58,018 nucleotides of DNA from Thermococcus sp. GTDB taxonomy: Archaea; Methanobacteriota_B; Thermococci; Thermococcales; Thermococcaceae. Below the pieces are notes generated by a model that worked only from the letters and a program-made list of their open reading frames with translations, did not search any database and had not been told where the DNA came from. Position numbers and translations under genes: made by a program. Location of the stretch: assembly GCF_027011145.1 (NCBI RefSeq), contig NZ_JALVAO010000048.1, positions 1 through 58,018 of the forward strand, given 5' to 3'. Shown one piece after another: positions 36,173 to 44,536 of the stretch (position 1 is its first letter; each line of letters begins with the position of its first letter).

Positions 36173-37024
36173 ATGAGAAAGGGCTATCTCCTCGTTTTTC
36201 TCTCTGCCTCAATGTGGGGAACCCTCGGAATCTTTGCAACGTACATATACCGATATGGCGTTGATTCCTTCACGATGGTCTTCTGGCGTGTCCTTTTTGC
36301 CCTCATGATTCTGGGTGCTTATGTCTCAATATTCCTCCGCGAGAGTCCGTTTACGCGCGAGAATCTGATGTTCTATGCAGTTTACGGCCTCGTTGGGGTT
36401 TTTGCCTTCTACACCCTCTATTTCTACACAGTAAAGATTTCCTCGGTTGGCTTTGCGGTGCTCCTCGTTTACACTGCCCCCGCTTTTTCGGTAATCCTCG
36501 GCAGGTTAATCTTCAGGGAGCCGATAACCACCGAGAAGGCAATAGCCCTGGCTATGGTTCTCATTGGTGTTCTCCTCGTGGCCGGCAACGTGGACTTCAA
36601 CGTGAACAAAATCGCCATCCTGACGGGAATAGCGACGGGCTTCACCTACGCCCTATACGGCGTTCTGGCCAAGTTTGGCGTCAGGAACGAGAGACCGGAG
36701 AGGGTGCTCTTCATGACCCTGCTCTTTGGTCTGCTCTTTTTGGCCCCATTTTCAAAGTTCTCGATACCTTTTGGTGCGGTTCCCTACGTTCTGGGCCTCG
36801 CTTTCTTTCCAACGTTTCTCGGTTATACCCTCTACAACCATGCCCTCAGGGAGGTGGAAGTCAGCAGGGCGAGCATAGTGGCAACGGTTGAGCCTGTGGT
36901 TGCCATAGTTCTGGCATATGTCCTTTTCGGGGAGGCGCTAACACCACTCCAGCTCCTCGGCGGGGCCCTCATAATAGGGGCCTCAATACTGGTTCATGTA
37001 AGGGAAGAAAAGGGTCAAACGTAG
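36173..37024 (+). CDS. EamA/DMT-family transporter
   Basis: 283 residues with ten membrane segments made of two EamA repeats. It opens YLLVFLSASMWGTLGIFATY and the second half contains AILTGIATGFTYALYGVLAK and VEPVVAIVLAYVLFGE. The substrate is unknown; many members export amino acids or metabolites. It follows nadE after 9 bases with GAGGTGG before the ATG, and its 3' end overlaps glnA convergently by 10 bases. A second member lies at 41241-42095. Confidence 0.88.
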   Translation: MRKGYLLVFLSASMWGTLGIFATYIYRYGVDSFTMVFWRVLFALMILGAYVSIFLRESPFTRENLMFYAVYGLVGVFAFYTLYFYTVKISSVGFAVLLVYTAPAFSVILGRLIFREPITTEKAIALAMVLIGVLLVAGNVDFNVNKIAILTGIATGFTYALYGVLAKFGVRNERPERVLFMTLLFGLLFLAPFSKFSIPFGAVPYVLGLAFFPTFLGYTLYNHALREVEVSRASIVATVEPVVAIVLAYVLFGEALTPLQLLGGALIIGASILVHVREEKGQT

Positions 37025-38337
37025 AAATACCTCTCGAGCTCCCACTCCGTGACCTTCTTCGTTTCAAGGGGGAGCTCCTTTGACTCCAGATAGGCAACGT
37101 ATTCGTTCCACTCCTTCTCCTTGTATTTGATGAAGTTCTCGTAGGCCCCGCCAAGTGCTTCCCTGACGACCTTATCCCTCTTGAGCTCTTCCAGAGCTTC
37201 CCCGAGGCTTCCCGGAAGGGTCTCGATGCCGGCTTTACTCCTCTCCTCCTCGCTCATCTCATAGACGTTGGTCTCAACGTATGCTTCTGGCTCGAGCTTC
37301 CTTTTGATTCCGTCGAGTCCGGCTAAGAGTATGGCCGAAAATGCAAGATACGGGTTTGCACTTGGGTCCGGACAGCGGTACTCTATTCTCGCACCCTTGC
37401 CCCAGAACGCCGGAACGCGGATGAGCGCACTCCTGTTCCTGTAGCCCCAGCTCACGTAAACCGGGGCCTCGTAACCTGGAACGAGGCGCTTGTAGCTGTT
37501 CACCGTCGGGTTGGTGAGTGCCGTTAGGGCTTTCGCGTGCTTGAGGATTCCGGCTATGAAGTGCAAAGCAGTCTCGCTCAGCCCGTCCTCACCGATGAAG
37601 GCGTTCTCTCCGTCCTTCCAGAGGCTTATGTGAAGGTGCATTCCGTTGCCCGGGAATCCATAGAGGGGCTTTGGCATGAACGTCGCGTAGAACCCCCTCA
37701 TCTCGGCTATGGCCTTGACGATGTATTTGAAGCTCACGATGTTGTCGGCCGTTTTTAGGGCCTCGTCATAGCGGAAGTCAATCTCGTGCTGGGCCTTGCC
37801 GACCTCGTGGTGAAGCACCTCTGGAACGAGGCCAAATGAGGGCATGTAGAGGGCTATCTCCCTTCTCAGCTCCCTCGCCTTGTCGAGGGTTACCAGGTCG
37901 AAGTAACCGCCGCTGTCAGGTATGTGGAGCTCCCAGGTTCCGTTCTTTTTGAAGAGGTAGAACTCCGGCTCGGGCCCGATGTAGGCCTTGAAGCCCTCCT
38001 TCTCGAGCTTTTCAATAGTTCTCTTCAGAACTCCCCTCGGGTCGGCCTTGTAGGGTTTTTCGTCCTTGTAGATGTAACCATAAACCCTTGCTATCCCCTC
38101 CCACGGAACTTCAGAGTAGGTGCTCGGGTCGGCCTTGAAGATGAGGTCGCTGTCCTCTATGCCCTGGAAACCCGGAATTGAGGAGCCATCGAAGGATATT
38201 CCGTCCTCCACGGCCTCTTCGTACCGTCCTATGGGAACCTCCATTCCCTTGGGAACACCGTTTATGTCCACGAATATGAGCTGAAGGAACCTCGGGCCTT
38301 TCGTCTCAATTCCGACAGGCTTTGCACTTTCGTTCAT
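37015..38337 (-). CDS. glnA: Glutamine synthetase type I
   Basis: 440 residues, the length of the short GSI-alpha type without the adenylylation segment. Visible motifs: SFDGSSIPGFQGIEDSDL, the ammonia/metal site EPEFYLF, NGMHLHISLW, the ATP motif KRLVPGYEAPVYVSWGYRNRS and RIEYRCPDPSANPYLAFSAIL. It makes glutamine from glutamate, ammonia and ATP. No Tyr-adenylylation motif is evident. The leader is AT-rich; GGTGAGG precedes the ATG. Confidence 0.96.
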   Translation of the reverse strand: MNESAKPVGIETKGPRFLQLIFVDINGVPKGMEVPIGRYEEAVEDGISFDGSSIPGFQGIEDSDLIFKADPSTYSEVPWEGIARVYGYIYKDEKPYKADPRGVLKRTIEKLEKEGFKAYIGPEPEFYLFKKNGTWELHIPDSGGYFDLVTLDKARELRREIALYMPSFGLVPEVLHHEVGKAQHEIDFRYDEALKTADNIVSFKYIVKAIAEMRGFYATFMPKPLYGFPGNGMHLHISLWKDGENAFIGEDGLSETALHFIAGILKHAKALTALTNPTVNSYKRLVPGYEAPVYVSWGYRNRSALIRVPAFWGKGARIEYRCPDPSANPYLAFSAILLAGLDGIKRKLEPEAYVETNVYEMSEEERSKAGIETLPGSLGEALEELKRDKVVREALGGAYENFIKYKEKEWNEYVAYLESKELPLETKKVTEWELERYFYV

Positions 38338-38560
38338 TTTTTCCTCACCTTTTTGTTTGTTTGTTCAATTATTTCCGCTAAGTGCTGAACAGATACTCCT
38401 AATTAACTCTTTCCCTTGAATTTTTGAAAACATGACGAAAACGGGCGTGAGGGCTTTATCGTTTTGCCATAAACAGGTCTATTCTTCAGTCCATTTTATG
38501 GAATATTGACAAAAAAATGTAAAACAATGTTTATGTTCCGTGACTCGAATTGACACCCGT
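38338..38560. promoter_or_regulatory. Divergent intergenic region glnA / UPF0216
   Basis: 223 bases without a gene. The glnA leader has a GTTT repeat (fwd 38354-38362) and a weak dyad GTTCA 38363-38367 with TGAAC 38386-38390. A TATA-like AGTTAATTAGG (fwd 38399-38409) may serve glnA. On the right, AATGTTTATGTT (38525-38536) could be the TATA box for UPF0216. I see no strong nitrogen-regulator site. Confidence 0.35.
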
Positions 38561-38965
38561 ATGAACATGGAAAACGCCCTCATAAGGGAAATCTACCGCA
38601 TAAACAACCACCTCCCGGCAAGGCGACCAACTCTGGCACAGCTCCTGGAGCAGGAGGAACCCTCCGTTCGGCTCAGGGATGGCAGTAGTCACTCCTTCAG
38701 GAGGGCCGAGTTGGAGAAAATCAGGGCACTCGTAGACCCCGGCGACGAAGAAAAGCTCCTAATACCCATAGTCCTTGAAATAGTGAGCGACTTCAGGGGT
38801 TATTTCCGCGTTAGGGGAAGGGTCGCGGTCAAGGTAATTGACAGGTTGCTCGACTCTTACGACCCCCTCGACGAGCCCGAGGAGAGGCTTTATCCCCGAT
38901 ACCTCCTCCCGAGGGTCAGGCGGGAGTTACCAACGACGACAACCTATGCATTCATATCGGAGTGA
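38561..38965 (+). CDS. UPF0216 family protein
   Basis: 134 residues. The family pattern is plain: MENALIREIYRINNHLPARR, the LRDGSSHSFRRAELEKI block and LIPIVLEIVSDFRGYFRVRG. Function unknown, though the family is widespread in euryarchaea. In-frame starts are GTG 38540, ATG 38561 and ATG 38567; the last gives the usual family start. The 38561 choice is uncertain. No ribosome site is clear, so the message may be leaderless. It is followed after 5 bases by a membrane protein gene. Confidence 0.8.
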   Translation: MNMENALIREIYRINNHLPARRPTLAQLLEQEEPSVRLRDGSSHSFRRAELEKIRALVDPGDEEKLLIPIVLEIVSDFRGYFRVRGRVAVKVIDRLLDSYDPLDEPEERLYPRYLLPRVRRELPTTTTYAFISE

Positions 38966-38970
38966 TTGAA

Positions 38971-39249
38971 ATGGACGATAAGAGAGTCTTCCTCAACTAC
39001 CTCGCCTTTACGGTGCCTCACGTAACGGTTTTCGCCGGTGCGATTTTTGGGATACTTGTCCTACTTGGGATTAACAAGCTCCTTGCCCTTGGAGCCTTTG
39101 CCCTCCTCTACGGGATAATGCTGTTTGCGATAGGGCTTGTTGCCAGGGAGCACTTCTCGGGACTGGGGCTCTATCGTCTTTACATCCTGTTCTCGGTTTC
39201 CATAGCCATCTCGGGAGGGGTTCTGCTGTACCTCGCCATCAGAGGGTAA
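38971..39249 (+). CDS. Small membrane protein, function unknown
   Basis: 92 residues with three hydrophobic segments and short charged ends. I do not recognise it. It starts at ATG 38971, after GAGTGATT; GTG 38962 overlaps the previous stop. It is probably co-transcribed with the UPF0216 gene. Confidence 0.6.
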   Translation: MDDKRVFLNYLAFTVPHVTVFAGAIFGILVLLGINKLLALGAFALLYGIMLFAIGLVAREHFSGLGLYRLYILFSVSIAISGGVLLYLAIRG

Positions 39250-39289
39250 ATTTAAATTCGAAAAGCCCCTATTATTCTGGGTGGTGATT

Positions 39290-40894
39290 GTGAAGAGGGT
39301 TTTGCTTATTGTCCTCATGCTAACCTCGATGTTCCTCCCCTTTGCAAGTGCCCAGTTTGGGACAATCTCGGTTACAGGCTCTATAACGGTTGTGCGCGGT
39401 GACTACAGTGAGGGGACTCTAACACTCACCAACAATGCGGGGGTTGTTTATTCCGTTGTCAGTTTTCAGACGTTCTGGGTTGAGGATTCCCAAGGAAACC
39501 GCGTTGATGGGTTCAATTTCACCATGTTTCCAAAGGTTTTCCCCAACTGGGGAAGGGGCCAGTCCAAGGTCGTTGAATACAATCTAACCGTTGCGAAAAA
39601 CGTTCTACCGGGCAACTATACCCTCTACCTCCGCTTTATAGCGACTTACTCCGGAGAGGTCTACATACTGAAGGCCAAAGTTCCCGTTGAAGTCCTTGCA
39701 TCTCCCCTGACGTTTACGAGTGCCTACTACTACGTTCCCGGGAGGGGCGACGTCCCGAACGTTTTTCTCGGGGAGAACGTTACGGTCTATTCCCACGTTG
39801 TCAACATCGGACACTTCAACGTCACCGTCGAGGTATTTTCGGCGCTTAAGAATGATGGAAAAGAGTATTCCGTTGTTTCCAAAAACGTCACCGTTCCCCC
39901 TGGGGATACCCTGATAAAGCTTTCCCTTCCGGTCAAGTGGAGCTACCCAGAAGGTAACTACACGCTCGTTTACCGCCTCTCTTATGGTGACCAGAGTTAC
40001 GTCTACACAAAAAAACTGACGGTATCGTTGGGTGTTAGACTCGTCGGCGTCTCCGTCGAGAAAGAGAGTGCTTTGCTTAACGACACCCTCATGGCATACG
40101 TCACTGTAATTTCTGAGAGAAGGGTTAGTGCAACTCTCTCCTGGGTTTCCCTCTTGAATGGAAGTGAAATCTTCTCGACTAGAACGAGGACTTTAGAACT
40201 TTCACCCGGAACCGATGTTGTTTCCATTCCGCTTCCCACTTCCAAACCCGGTAAAGTTTCGACGGTTATAGGCCTATCCGTCCACGGTTGCTCCGCGGGA
40301 AACGAAACGGTTAGTTATACAGTTTATGCCCCGCCCTCCATAGTCTCGTTGGGCTCGAAGTTAATCAACTCAACCCTTGAGCTCAGGGTATTGCTCCTCA
40401 ATCCAACTCCCCAGACAGTTAGCGGGACGCTTGAATACAAGGTTCTGGCCAACGGGACTTCCCTCTATTCTGACGTCCTCGACGTTACGATTCCTCCGGG
40501 CAAAAAGGAGCTTTCCTTTACGTTCACTGTTCCAACGGGAACAAATGTTACATACTCCTTCAAGCTTAAGGCCCTCGGCAGGACGAGCGTTAAGGAAGGC
40601 AGTCTCTGGGTTCCTGCACCTAAGCCCAAGCCTTCACCTACGGAGACCGAGACAACAACTACCACTTCTCCGAATACGACAACCACAACCGAAAACGCAA
40701 GCGGTGGAGGTTTCCCTTGGTGGCCCGTTGTTGGACTGTTCCTCATAGCCCTTGCAATTCTTCTCTACTACCAGAACCGGCCAAAGGAACGGAGACCCAG
40801 AAAGGGCCCGAAGCGTCACTCGCCCCTCGGCAGGTTCAAGAGGCCGAAGCCCCCGAAGTTCCAGGAGAGGGACTCATTACCCAAGAAAAGGTAA
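39290..40894 (+). CDS. Cell-surface protein with beta-sandwich domains and C-terminal anchor
   Basis: 534 residues. A signal peptide (KRVLLIVLMLTSMFLPFASA) is followed by about 420 residues of beta-strand-rich repeats (NITVEV/SGTLEY type, CARDB-like), a Thr-rich linker (SPTETETTTTTSPNTTTTTE), one membrane segment and a very basic C-terminus. The protein is probably membrane-anchored and external. No enzymatic motif is seen. I chose the GTG at 39290, after GGTGGTGATT; it begins MKRVLLIV if read as Met. A TATA box TTTAAATTC at 39250-39258 is upstream. Confidence 0.7.
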   Translation: MKRVLLIVLMLTSMFLPFASAQFGTISVTGSITVVRGDYSEGTLTLTNNAGVVYSVVSFQTFWVEDSQGNRVDGFNFTMFPKVFPNWGRGQSKVVEYNLTVAKNVLPGNYTLYLRFIATYSGEVYILKAKVPVEVLASPLTFTSAYYYVPGRGDVPNVFLGENVTVYSHVVNIGHFNVTVEVFSALKNDGKEYSVVSKNVTVPPGDTLIKLSLPVKWSYPEGNYTLVYRLSYGDQSYVYTKKLTVSLGVRLVGVSVEKESALLNDTLMAYVTVISERRVSATLSWVSLLNGSEIFSTRTRTLELSPGTDVVSIPLPTSKPGKVSTVIGLSVHGCSAGNETVSYTVYAPPSIVSLGSKLINSTLELRVLLLNPTPQTVSGTLEYKVLANGTSLYSDVLDVTIPPGKKELSFTFTVPTGTNVTYSFKLKALGRTSVKEGSLWVPAPKPKPSPTETETTTTTSPNTTTTTENASGGGFPWWPVVGLFLIALAILLYYQNRPKERRPRKGPKRHSPLGRFKRPKPPKFQERDSLPKKR

Positions 40895-40901
40895 ACCAAA
40901 C

Positions 40902-40911
40902 CTTTTTATTC
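40902..40911 (+). promoter_or_regulatory. TATA box of RNase P RNA gene
   Basis: CTTTTTATTC lies about 25 bases before the first base of the P1 stem at 40933, just after the stop of the preceding gene, so the RNA has its own promoter. Confidence 0.55.
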
Positions 40912-40932
40912 TCCATTCTCTACTCTTTTCTC

Positions 40933-41256
40933 GGCGAGGGGGTCGGGGGCCCTCGGGGTGCTCCCGAGGAAGTTCCGCCCACCGCACCGGGGCCGCGGTG
41001 CCGCAAGGCACCTCCCGAGAGGGAGGGCAACGGCGCAGAAACGACACGGCCCCCGGGGAATGTGGATGACGCGTGCGAAGGGCCCGGCGACGGGCACCGA
41101 GCTAACCCGCAGACAATCCCGGGGGATGCGGTGAAACGGCCGTCCCGCGGGGTGCAAGGCCGAGGAAGGGGCAATGAGTTCCCGGTGCGAGCCCCGTGGT
41201 AGGCCGCTCAGTCGAATGCCCCCTTGATACAGAAGGCGGGCTACGACCCCCTCGCC
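40933..41256 (+). ncRNA. rnpB: RNase P RNA (type A archaeal)
   Basis: About 324 bases, very GC-rich, not protein-coding on the plus strand. The first 12 bases GGCGAGGGGGTC pair exactly with GACCCCCTCGCC at 41245-41256 to make stem P1. Conserved core features are present in order: GAGGAAGTTCCGCCC near 40968, CAGAAACGACAC near 41036, AGGCCGAGGAAGGGG near 41157, and the final GAATGCCCCC with ACAGAAGGCGGGCTACGA near 41229. It is the catalytic RNA that cuts the 5' leaders of tRNA. The Pop5 protein partner is encoded at 56692-57054. Its last 16 bases lie within the convergent permease gene. Confidence 0.97.
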
Positions 41257-42095
41257 TTAACCAAATTCATGGCCGAAGCAAAGAGTATCATCGCGCCTCC
41301 AACTATTGTTCTCAACCCGGGCACCTCCCCAAAGACCAGAAACGCGTATAAAATAGCGCTCAGCGGGTCCAAATAACTCAGCAGGGATGCATCTTTCACC
41401 TCAACCACTTTGAGCCCGTCCATGTAGAGGTAGAGGGCAAGGACGGTGTGGACTAATACGAGAACTCCAATTGCCCACCATACGGGATTCCCGGCTTTTT
41501 CCACGGCCATGAAAGGCAACAGGACCAGGGTGGCTATCGAGAGCTGAAGGAACGTCAGGCTTTCCCCGTCAACATTGCGAAGGAACCTTCCAATGTTCGG
41601 AATCAGGGCGTAGAATATTGCTCCCAGAAAAGCAAACACCACCCCAACGAAGTCCCCATCTGAGAGGCTGGCCCTCTGGGAAGACGCTATGAGGAGGAGA
41701 CCCATGAAGGCTGTTCCCAGGCTTACCACGTTTCTCTTGTCGAGCCTCTCCCCGAGAAAGCGCCACGAGATGAGCGTCGCCAAAACTGGTGCTGTGTAGT
41801 AAACCAAAACCGCGTTCGCTATCGTTGTGTGGTTGAAGGCCGTAAAGAGGAAGACCCAGTTCAGAGCTAAAGCCGTCCCGAGGGCCAGTAGGGGCAGAAC
41901 GTTTGGTCTGAAGGCTCTGAGGGTTTTTCCAAGTTTTCCTCTAACCGCTAATAGGAGAAGCAGTGCGAGCGCCCCGAGTGAAACTCTAAAGAACGCAACT
42001 CCTAACCCCGAAAGCCCAGAGAACCTGCCGAATATCCCAACGCTTCCCCATATTAGCATTGCAACCGCTATCTCAACCTTTCCCCTAAGTTTCAT
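41241..42095 (-). CDS. EamA/DMT-family transporter
   Basis: 284 residues with ten membrane segments in two repeats (EIAVAMLIWGSVGIFGRFSG, and YLDPLSAILYAFLVFGE). Substrate unknown. The ATG at 42095 overlaps the priS stop (ATGA) and GGGAG lies just before; GTG 42110 is an alternative. It is the last gene of the priL-priS-eamA unit. Its last five residues, KARGS, are read from the opposite strand of the RNase P RNA P1 stem. Confidence 0.87.
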   Translation of the reverse strand: MKLRGKVEIAVAMLIWGSVGIFGRFSGLSGLGVAFFRVSLGALALLLLLAVRGKLGKTLRAFRPNVLPLLALGTALALNWVFLFTAFNHTTIANAVLVYYTAPVLATLISWRFLGERLDKRNVVSLGTAFMGLLLIASSQRASLSDGDFVGVVFAFLGAIFYALIPNIGRFLRNVDGESLTFLQLSIATLVLLPFMAVEKAGNPVWWAIGVLVLVHTVLALYLYMDGLKVVEVKDASLLSYLDPLSAILYAFLVFGEVPGLRTIVGGAMILFASAMNLVKARGS

Positions 42096-43126
42096 TGCGA
42101 GCTCTCCCACTCCTCGTAGGCTTCCCTTACTTCCTCTTTCCTGAACTCTGGAACTGCGTCGTTGAAGGGGTTGAATTTCTCAAGCTTCTCCTCATCGGGG
42201 CCGATGTATGTGGCGATGAGCCCTACCTTCGAGTGCAGGCTCGAGGGCAGGCGGAGTATTCTTTTAACGTCCACGGTAACGCGCCCGTCGAAATAGGCCT
42301 TTGAAAACGTACCCGATATCGAGAAGAGCCTTATGAGGGTTTTGTATCCTACGCCACTTGGGAACGCCGCTAGAAGACCCCTCTCCACGAAGCTCTTTAC
42401 GATTCTCTCCCTGCTCTCTTCGTTCAGTATCTTCCTTGCAATGCCCCTCTTTATTCCAGCGCTTACCAAGTGGTTCTCGTTGGCGCGCTTTATGAAGTAG
42501 CCGAAGCGAAGCCTGAAGACCCTGAAGTAGCCGGAGGAGAGCATGATCCTCCTGCTCATGACGTCCTCGTAGGTTACATCCTCCGAGGCACTGATGTAAG
42601 CCAGAATCCTCTCGCGGGCCTTTGCGTCCAGTTTCAGTGCCCACTCGTCGAGAACCCTGATGTGGTAGCCCCTGCCCGAGTAGACAACGTGGACGTTTTC
42701 AAATCCAAAGTCCTCCTTCAGGACTATCAGCGTGTCCCTTGCGAGTTCCTTGGCATCTTCAAGGCAGAGTGGACAGACCTGACCGCTCGGGTGCCTGTCC
42801 TGGCATCTTCTCAAAGGCAGGTCCTTCGCGTCTATGTCGAAGACGAGCTCCGCCCCGAGCCAGCCCTCCATCTCGGCGGGCTCTCTGTAGAGCGCGACGG
42901 AAGTGTATATCGCGTAGGGCGAAGTGGCTTTAACGTAGTCCTCCAGGTCCCTTACGTCGGTGAATATATTCTTCCTGTCGCTCGGCCCCTCGCCGGTATG
43001 GTCGAAGCCGAACTCACGCCTCTCAAGGCTCTCCAGTATGAAGTCAGGTATCCTATCCGCTTTCCATTCGGTTCGATAGTAGAGCTCCCTCTCCTCCCTG
43101 CTGGCCTCTCTCAGGAGTTCAGCCAC
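42092..43126 (-). CDS. priS: DNA primase small (catalytic) subunit
   Basis: 344 residues. Catalytic aspartates Asp97 and Asp99 are in ELVFDIDAKDL, the zinc knuckle is Cys108, His112, Cys118, Cys121, and SGRGYHIRVLDEWAL is the conserved nucleotide-site motif. It makes RNA/DNA primers for replication with PriL. I chose the GTG at 43126, with GGGGGGAGAT before it; it gives the usual MAELLREASREER start and an 8-base overlap with priL. GTG 43153 is too far upstream. Confidence 0.95.
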   Translation of the reverse strand: MAELLREASREERELYYRTEWKADRIPDFILESLERREFGFDHTGEGPSDRKNIFTDVRDLEDYVKATSPYAIYTSVALYREPAEMEGWLGAELVFDIDAKDLPLRRCQDRHPSGQVCPLCLEDAKELARDTLIVLKEDFGFENVHVVYSGRGYHIRVLDEWALKLDAKARERILAYISASEDVTYEDVMSRRIMLSSGYFRVFRLRFGYFIKRANENHLVSAGIKRGIARKILNEESRERIVKSFVERGLLAAFPSGVGYKTLIRLFSISGTFSKAYFDGRVTVDVKRILRLPSSLHSKVGLIATYIGPDEEKLEKFNPFNDAVPEFRKEEVREAYEEWESSQ

Positions 43127-44327
43127 CGTTATCTCCCCCCTGGTTTTCTCCACTTCTCTCTTCCCTCGCGAGCCTTCTCAGATAGTACGTCAGCGGGTTC
43201 TTAATTCCGCGACAGTGCTTGTCCGGCTTGCAAAGCTGGGGTGCGTTGGCCCTTATCTTGTCGCAGTTCGGCGGGAAGTACCATGTCGAATTCCCACTGT
43301 CCTCGAGGGTTGGTTTATCGGTCAGGCCGAAGCCAAGGTGGTACCAGATGTTCTTTATCTCGTGGGGCTGGTCCTCGAAGAGCGGTGGCCTACAGCGGTT
43401 TCCTGCCTCTATGATGACCGGGAGTATTTCCTCCTCAATAACCTTCAAATCGCTCACGCAGTCCTTAATCCTGACGTCTCTCCTGGGTGGATTTGGGCAG
43501 AGGCGCGCGTAGCTCAGGAAACTCGTTAGAAGAACAGTTATGGCGTAGTTTCTCATTCCGGCGGGGACGCCTTTCAACGCCTCCTTGACGCAGGGCGGGA
43601 AGAGGTCAAAGCGGAGCGGTTTGGCACCGACTTTGCCGAGTTTTTCAAGCCTCTCCTTGAAGTACTCCCCGGCTATTTTCTCGAGCTCCCCCGCGAGTTT
43701 CTCGTAGAACTCCGGCAACTCGTCCCTGACGTCGGATAGTAGGCTTACGGCCCTGTCAAAGCGCCTTTCGAAGGCCATCTCCCAGAGTTTTAGAGCGTCT
43801 TCCCAGCGGAGGTAAGCATAGCCATCCCTTATGTAGACCTCCTTTAAGGAGCCCTCCCATAGGCCAATGAACTCGCTCAGGGGCATTCTGTATTTGAGCC
43901 TGAGTTTCTCCCTCTCTTCCTCGGGAAGGCTCCTGTCCATGGCCCTCTCCAGTATCTTCCTGTCCCTTTCGGGGATTCCACTTGCCGGTTCGACCTTCAG
44001 AAGGCTTTCCTCAAGGGAACCCTTCTTCCTTATCCTCGCGCGGTAGAGTTTTGAAGTGGCCTCCCTCACGAACTCAACTTCGAGGCCGTAGGGGGAAAAC
44101 GCTAGGGCACCGAGGAGGGCGTAGAACCGGAACAAATCCATGAGCTCATCGAGGGGATCAACTTTGAGGAGTTCTTCGGGGGGTTCTTTTGAGTTAAGCC
44201 TCCACTTGACTAGGAATAGGGGTTCTTCTGGACTAATACTGTTAGGAATTTTTTCTAACAATGTTAAAATATCCCCAAATTCCTTTTTTATAAGCTCTTG
44301 AGCCTCTTTTCCGAAGGGGTCAAACAT
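43119..44327 (-). CDS. priL: DNA primase large subunit
   Basis: 402 residues. The C-terminal domain keeps four Cys expected to bind the [4Fe-4S] cluster: PPCVKEAL, GNRCRPPLF, PPNCDKI and KHCRGIKNPLTYY. The N-terminal part is helical. It regulates primer start and length with PriS. A TATA box TTTTATTG (fwd 44357-44364) lies about 30 bases before the ATG, with no clear ribosome site, so the mRNA is near-leaderless. priS follows with an 8-base overlap. Confidence 0.94.
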   Translation of the reverse strand: MFDPFGKEAQELIKKEFGDILTLLEKIPNSISPEEPLFLVKWRLNSKEPPEELLKVDPLDELMDLFRFYALLGALAFSPYGLEVEFVREATSKLYRARIRKKGSLEESLLKVEPASGIPERDRKILERAMDRSLPEEEREKLRLKYRMPLSEFIGLWEGSLKEVYIRDGYAYLRWEDALKLWEMAFERRFDRAVSLLSDVRDELPEFYEKLAGELEKIAGEYFKERLEKLGKVGAKPLRFDLFPPCVKEALKGVPAGMRNYAITVLLTSFLSYARLCPNPPRRDVRIKDCVSDLKVIEEEILPVIIEAGNRCRPPLFEDQPHEIKNIWYHLGFGLTDKPTLEDSGNSTWYFPPNCDKIRANAPQLCKPDKHCRGIKNPLTYYLRRLAREERSGENQGGDNGG

Positions 44328-44536
44328 GATTTCACCGTTTTCACTTTGATTTTTTCAATAAAACGTTTCCGCTATCTAGTCATTATCGGGAATTTGATAA
44401 CAGTATCGTTGTAAATCTTCCATTAAAAAAAACTTTAGTTCCTTTATCTTCCAAAAGTTTTATATCTACAAAACCACAAATTAGCTATAGGTGGCTTAAG
44501 TAGAGGTAGATACCAACAACCATCATGGTGATTCAT
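44328..44536. promoter_or_regulatory. Divergent intergenic region priL / KaiC-like gene
   Basis: 209 bases without a gene. The left part is the priL promoter. The right part holds TTTTATATC at about 44459-44467, a TATA box for the KaiC-like gene, with its ribosome site GGTGATT at 44527-44533. Between is a weak dyad TTATC 44383-44387 with GATAA 44396-44400. Nothing else stands out. Confidence 0.35.

Noticed and set aside
38432-38470. A C box-like ATGACGA in the glnA/UPF0216 gap
   Set aside because: No D or D' box at a suitable distance and no closing stem, so no guide RNA is supported.
40717-41202. Plus- and minus-strand frames of 80-160 residues across the RNase P RNA
   Set aside because: They come from GC-rich RNA structure with few stop codons. 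The P1 stem and conserved core show the strand codes RNA.
42470-43204. A 244-residue frame opposite priS
   Set aside because: Antisense to a well-supported gene, no start signal, no family features.
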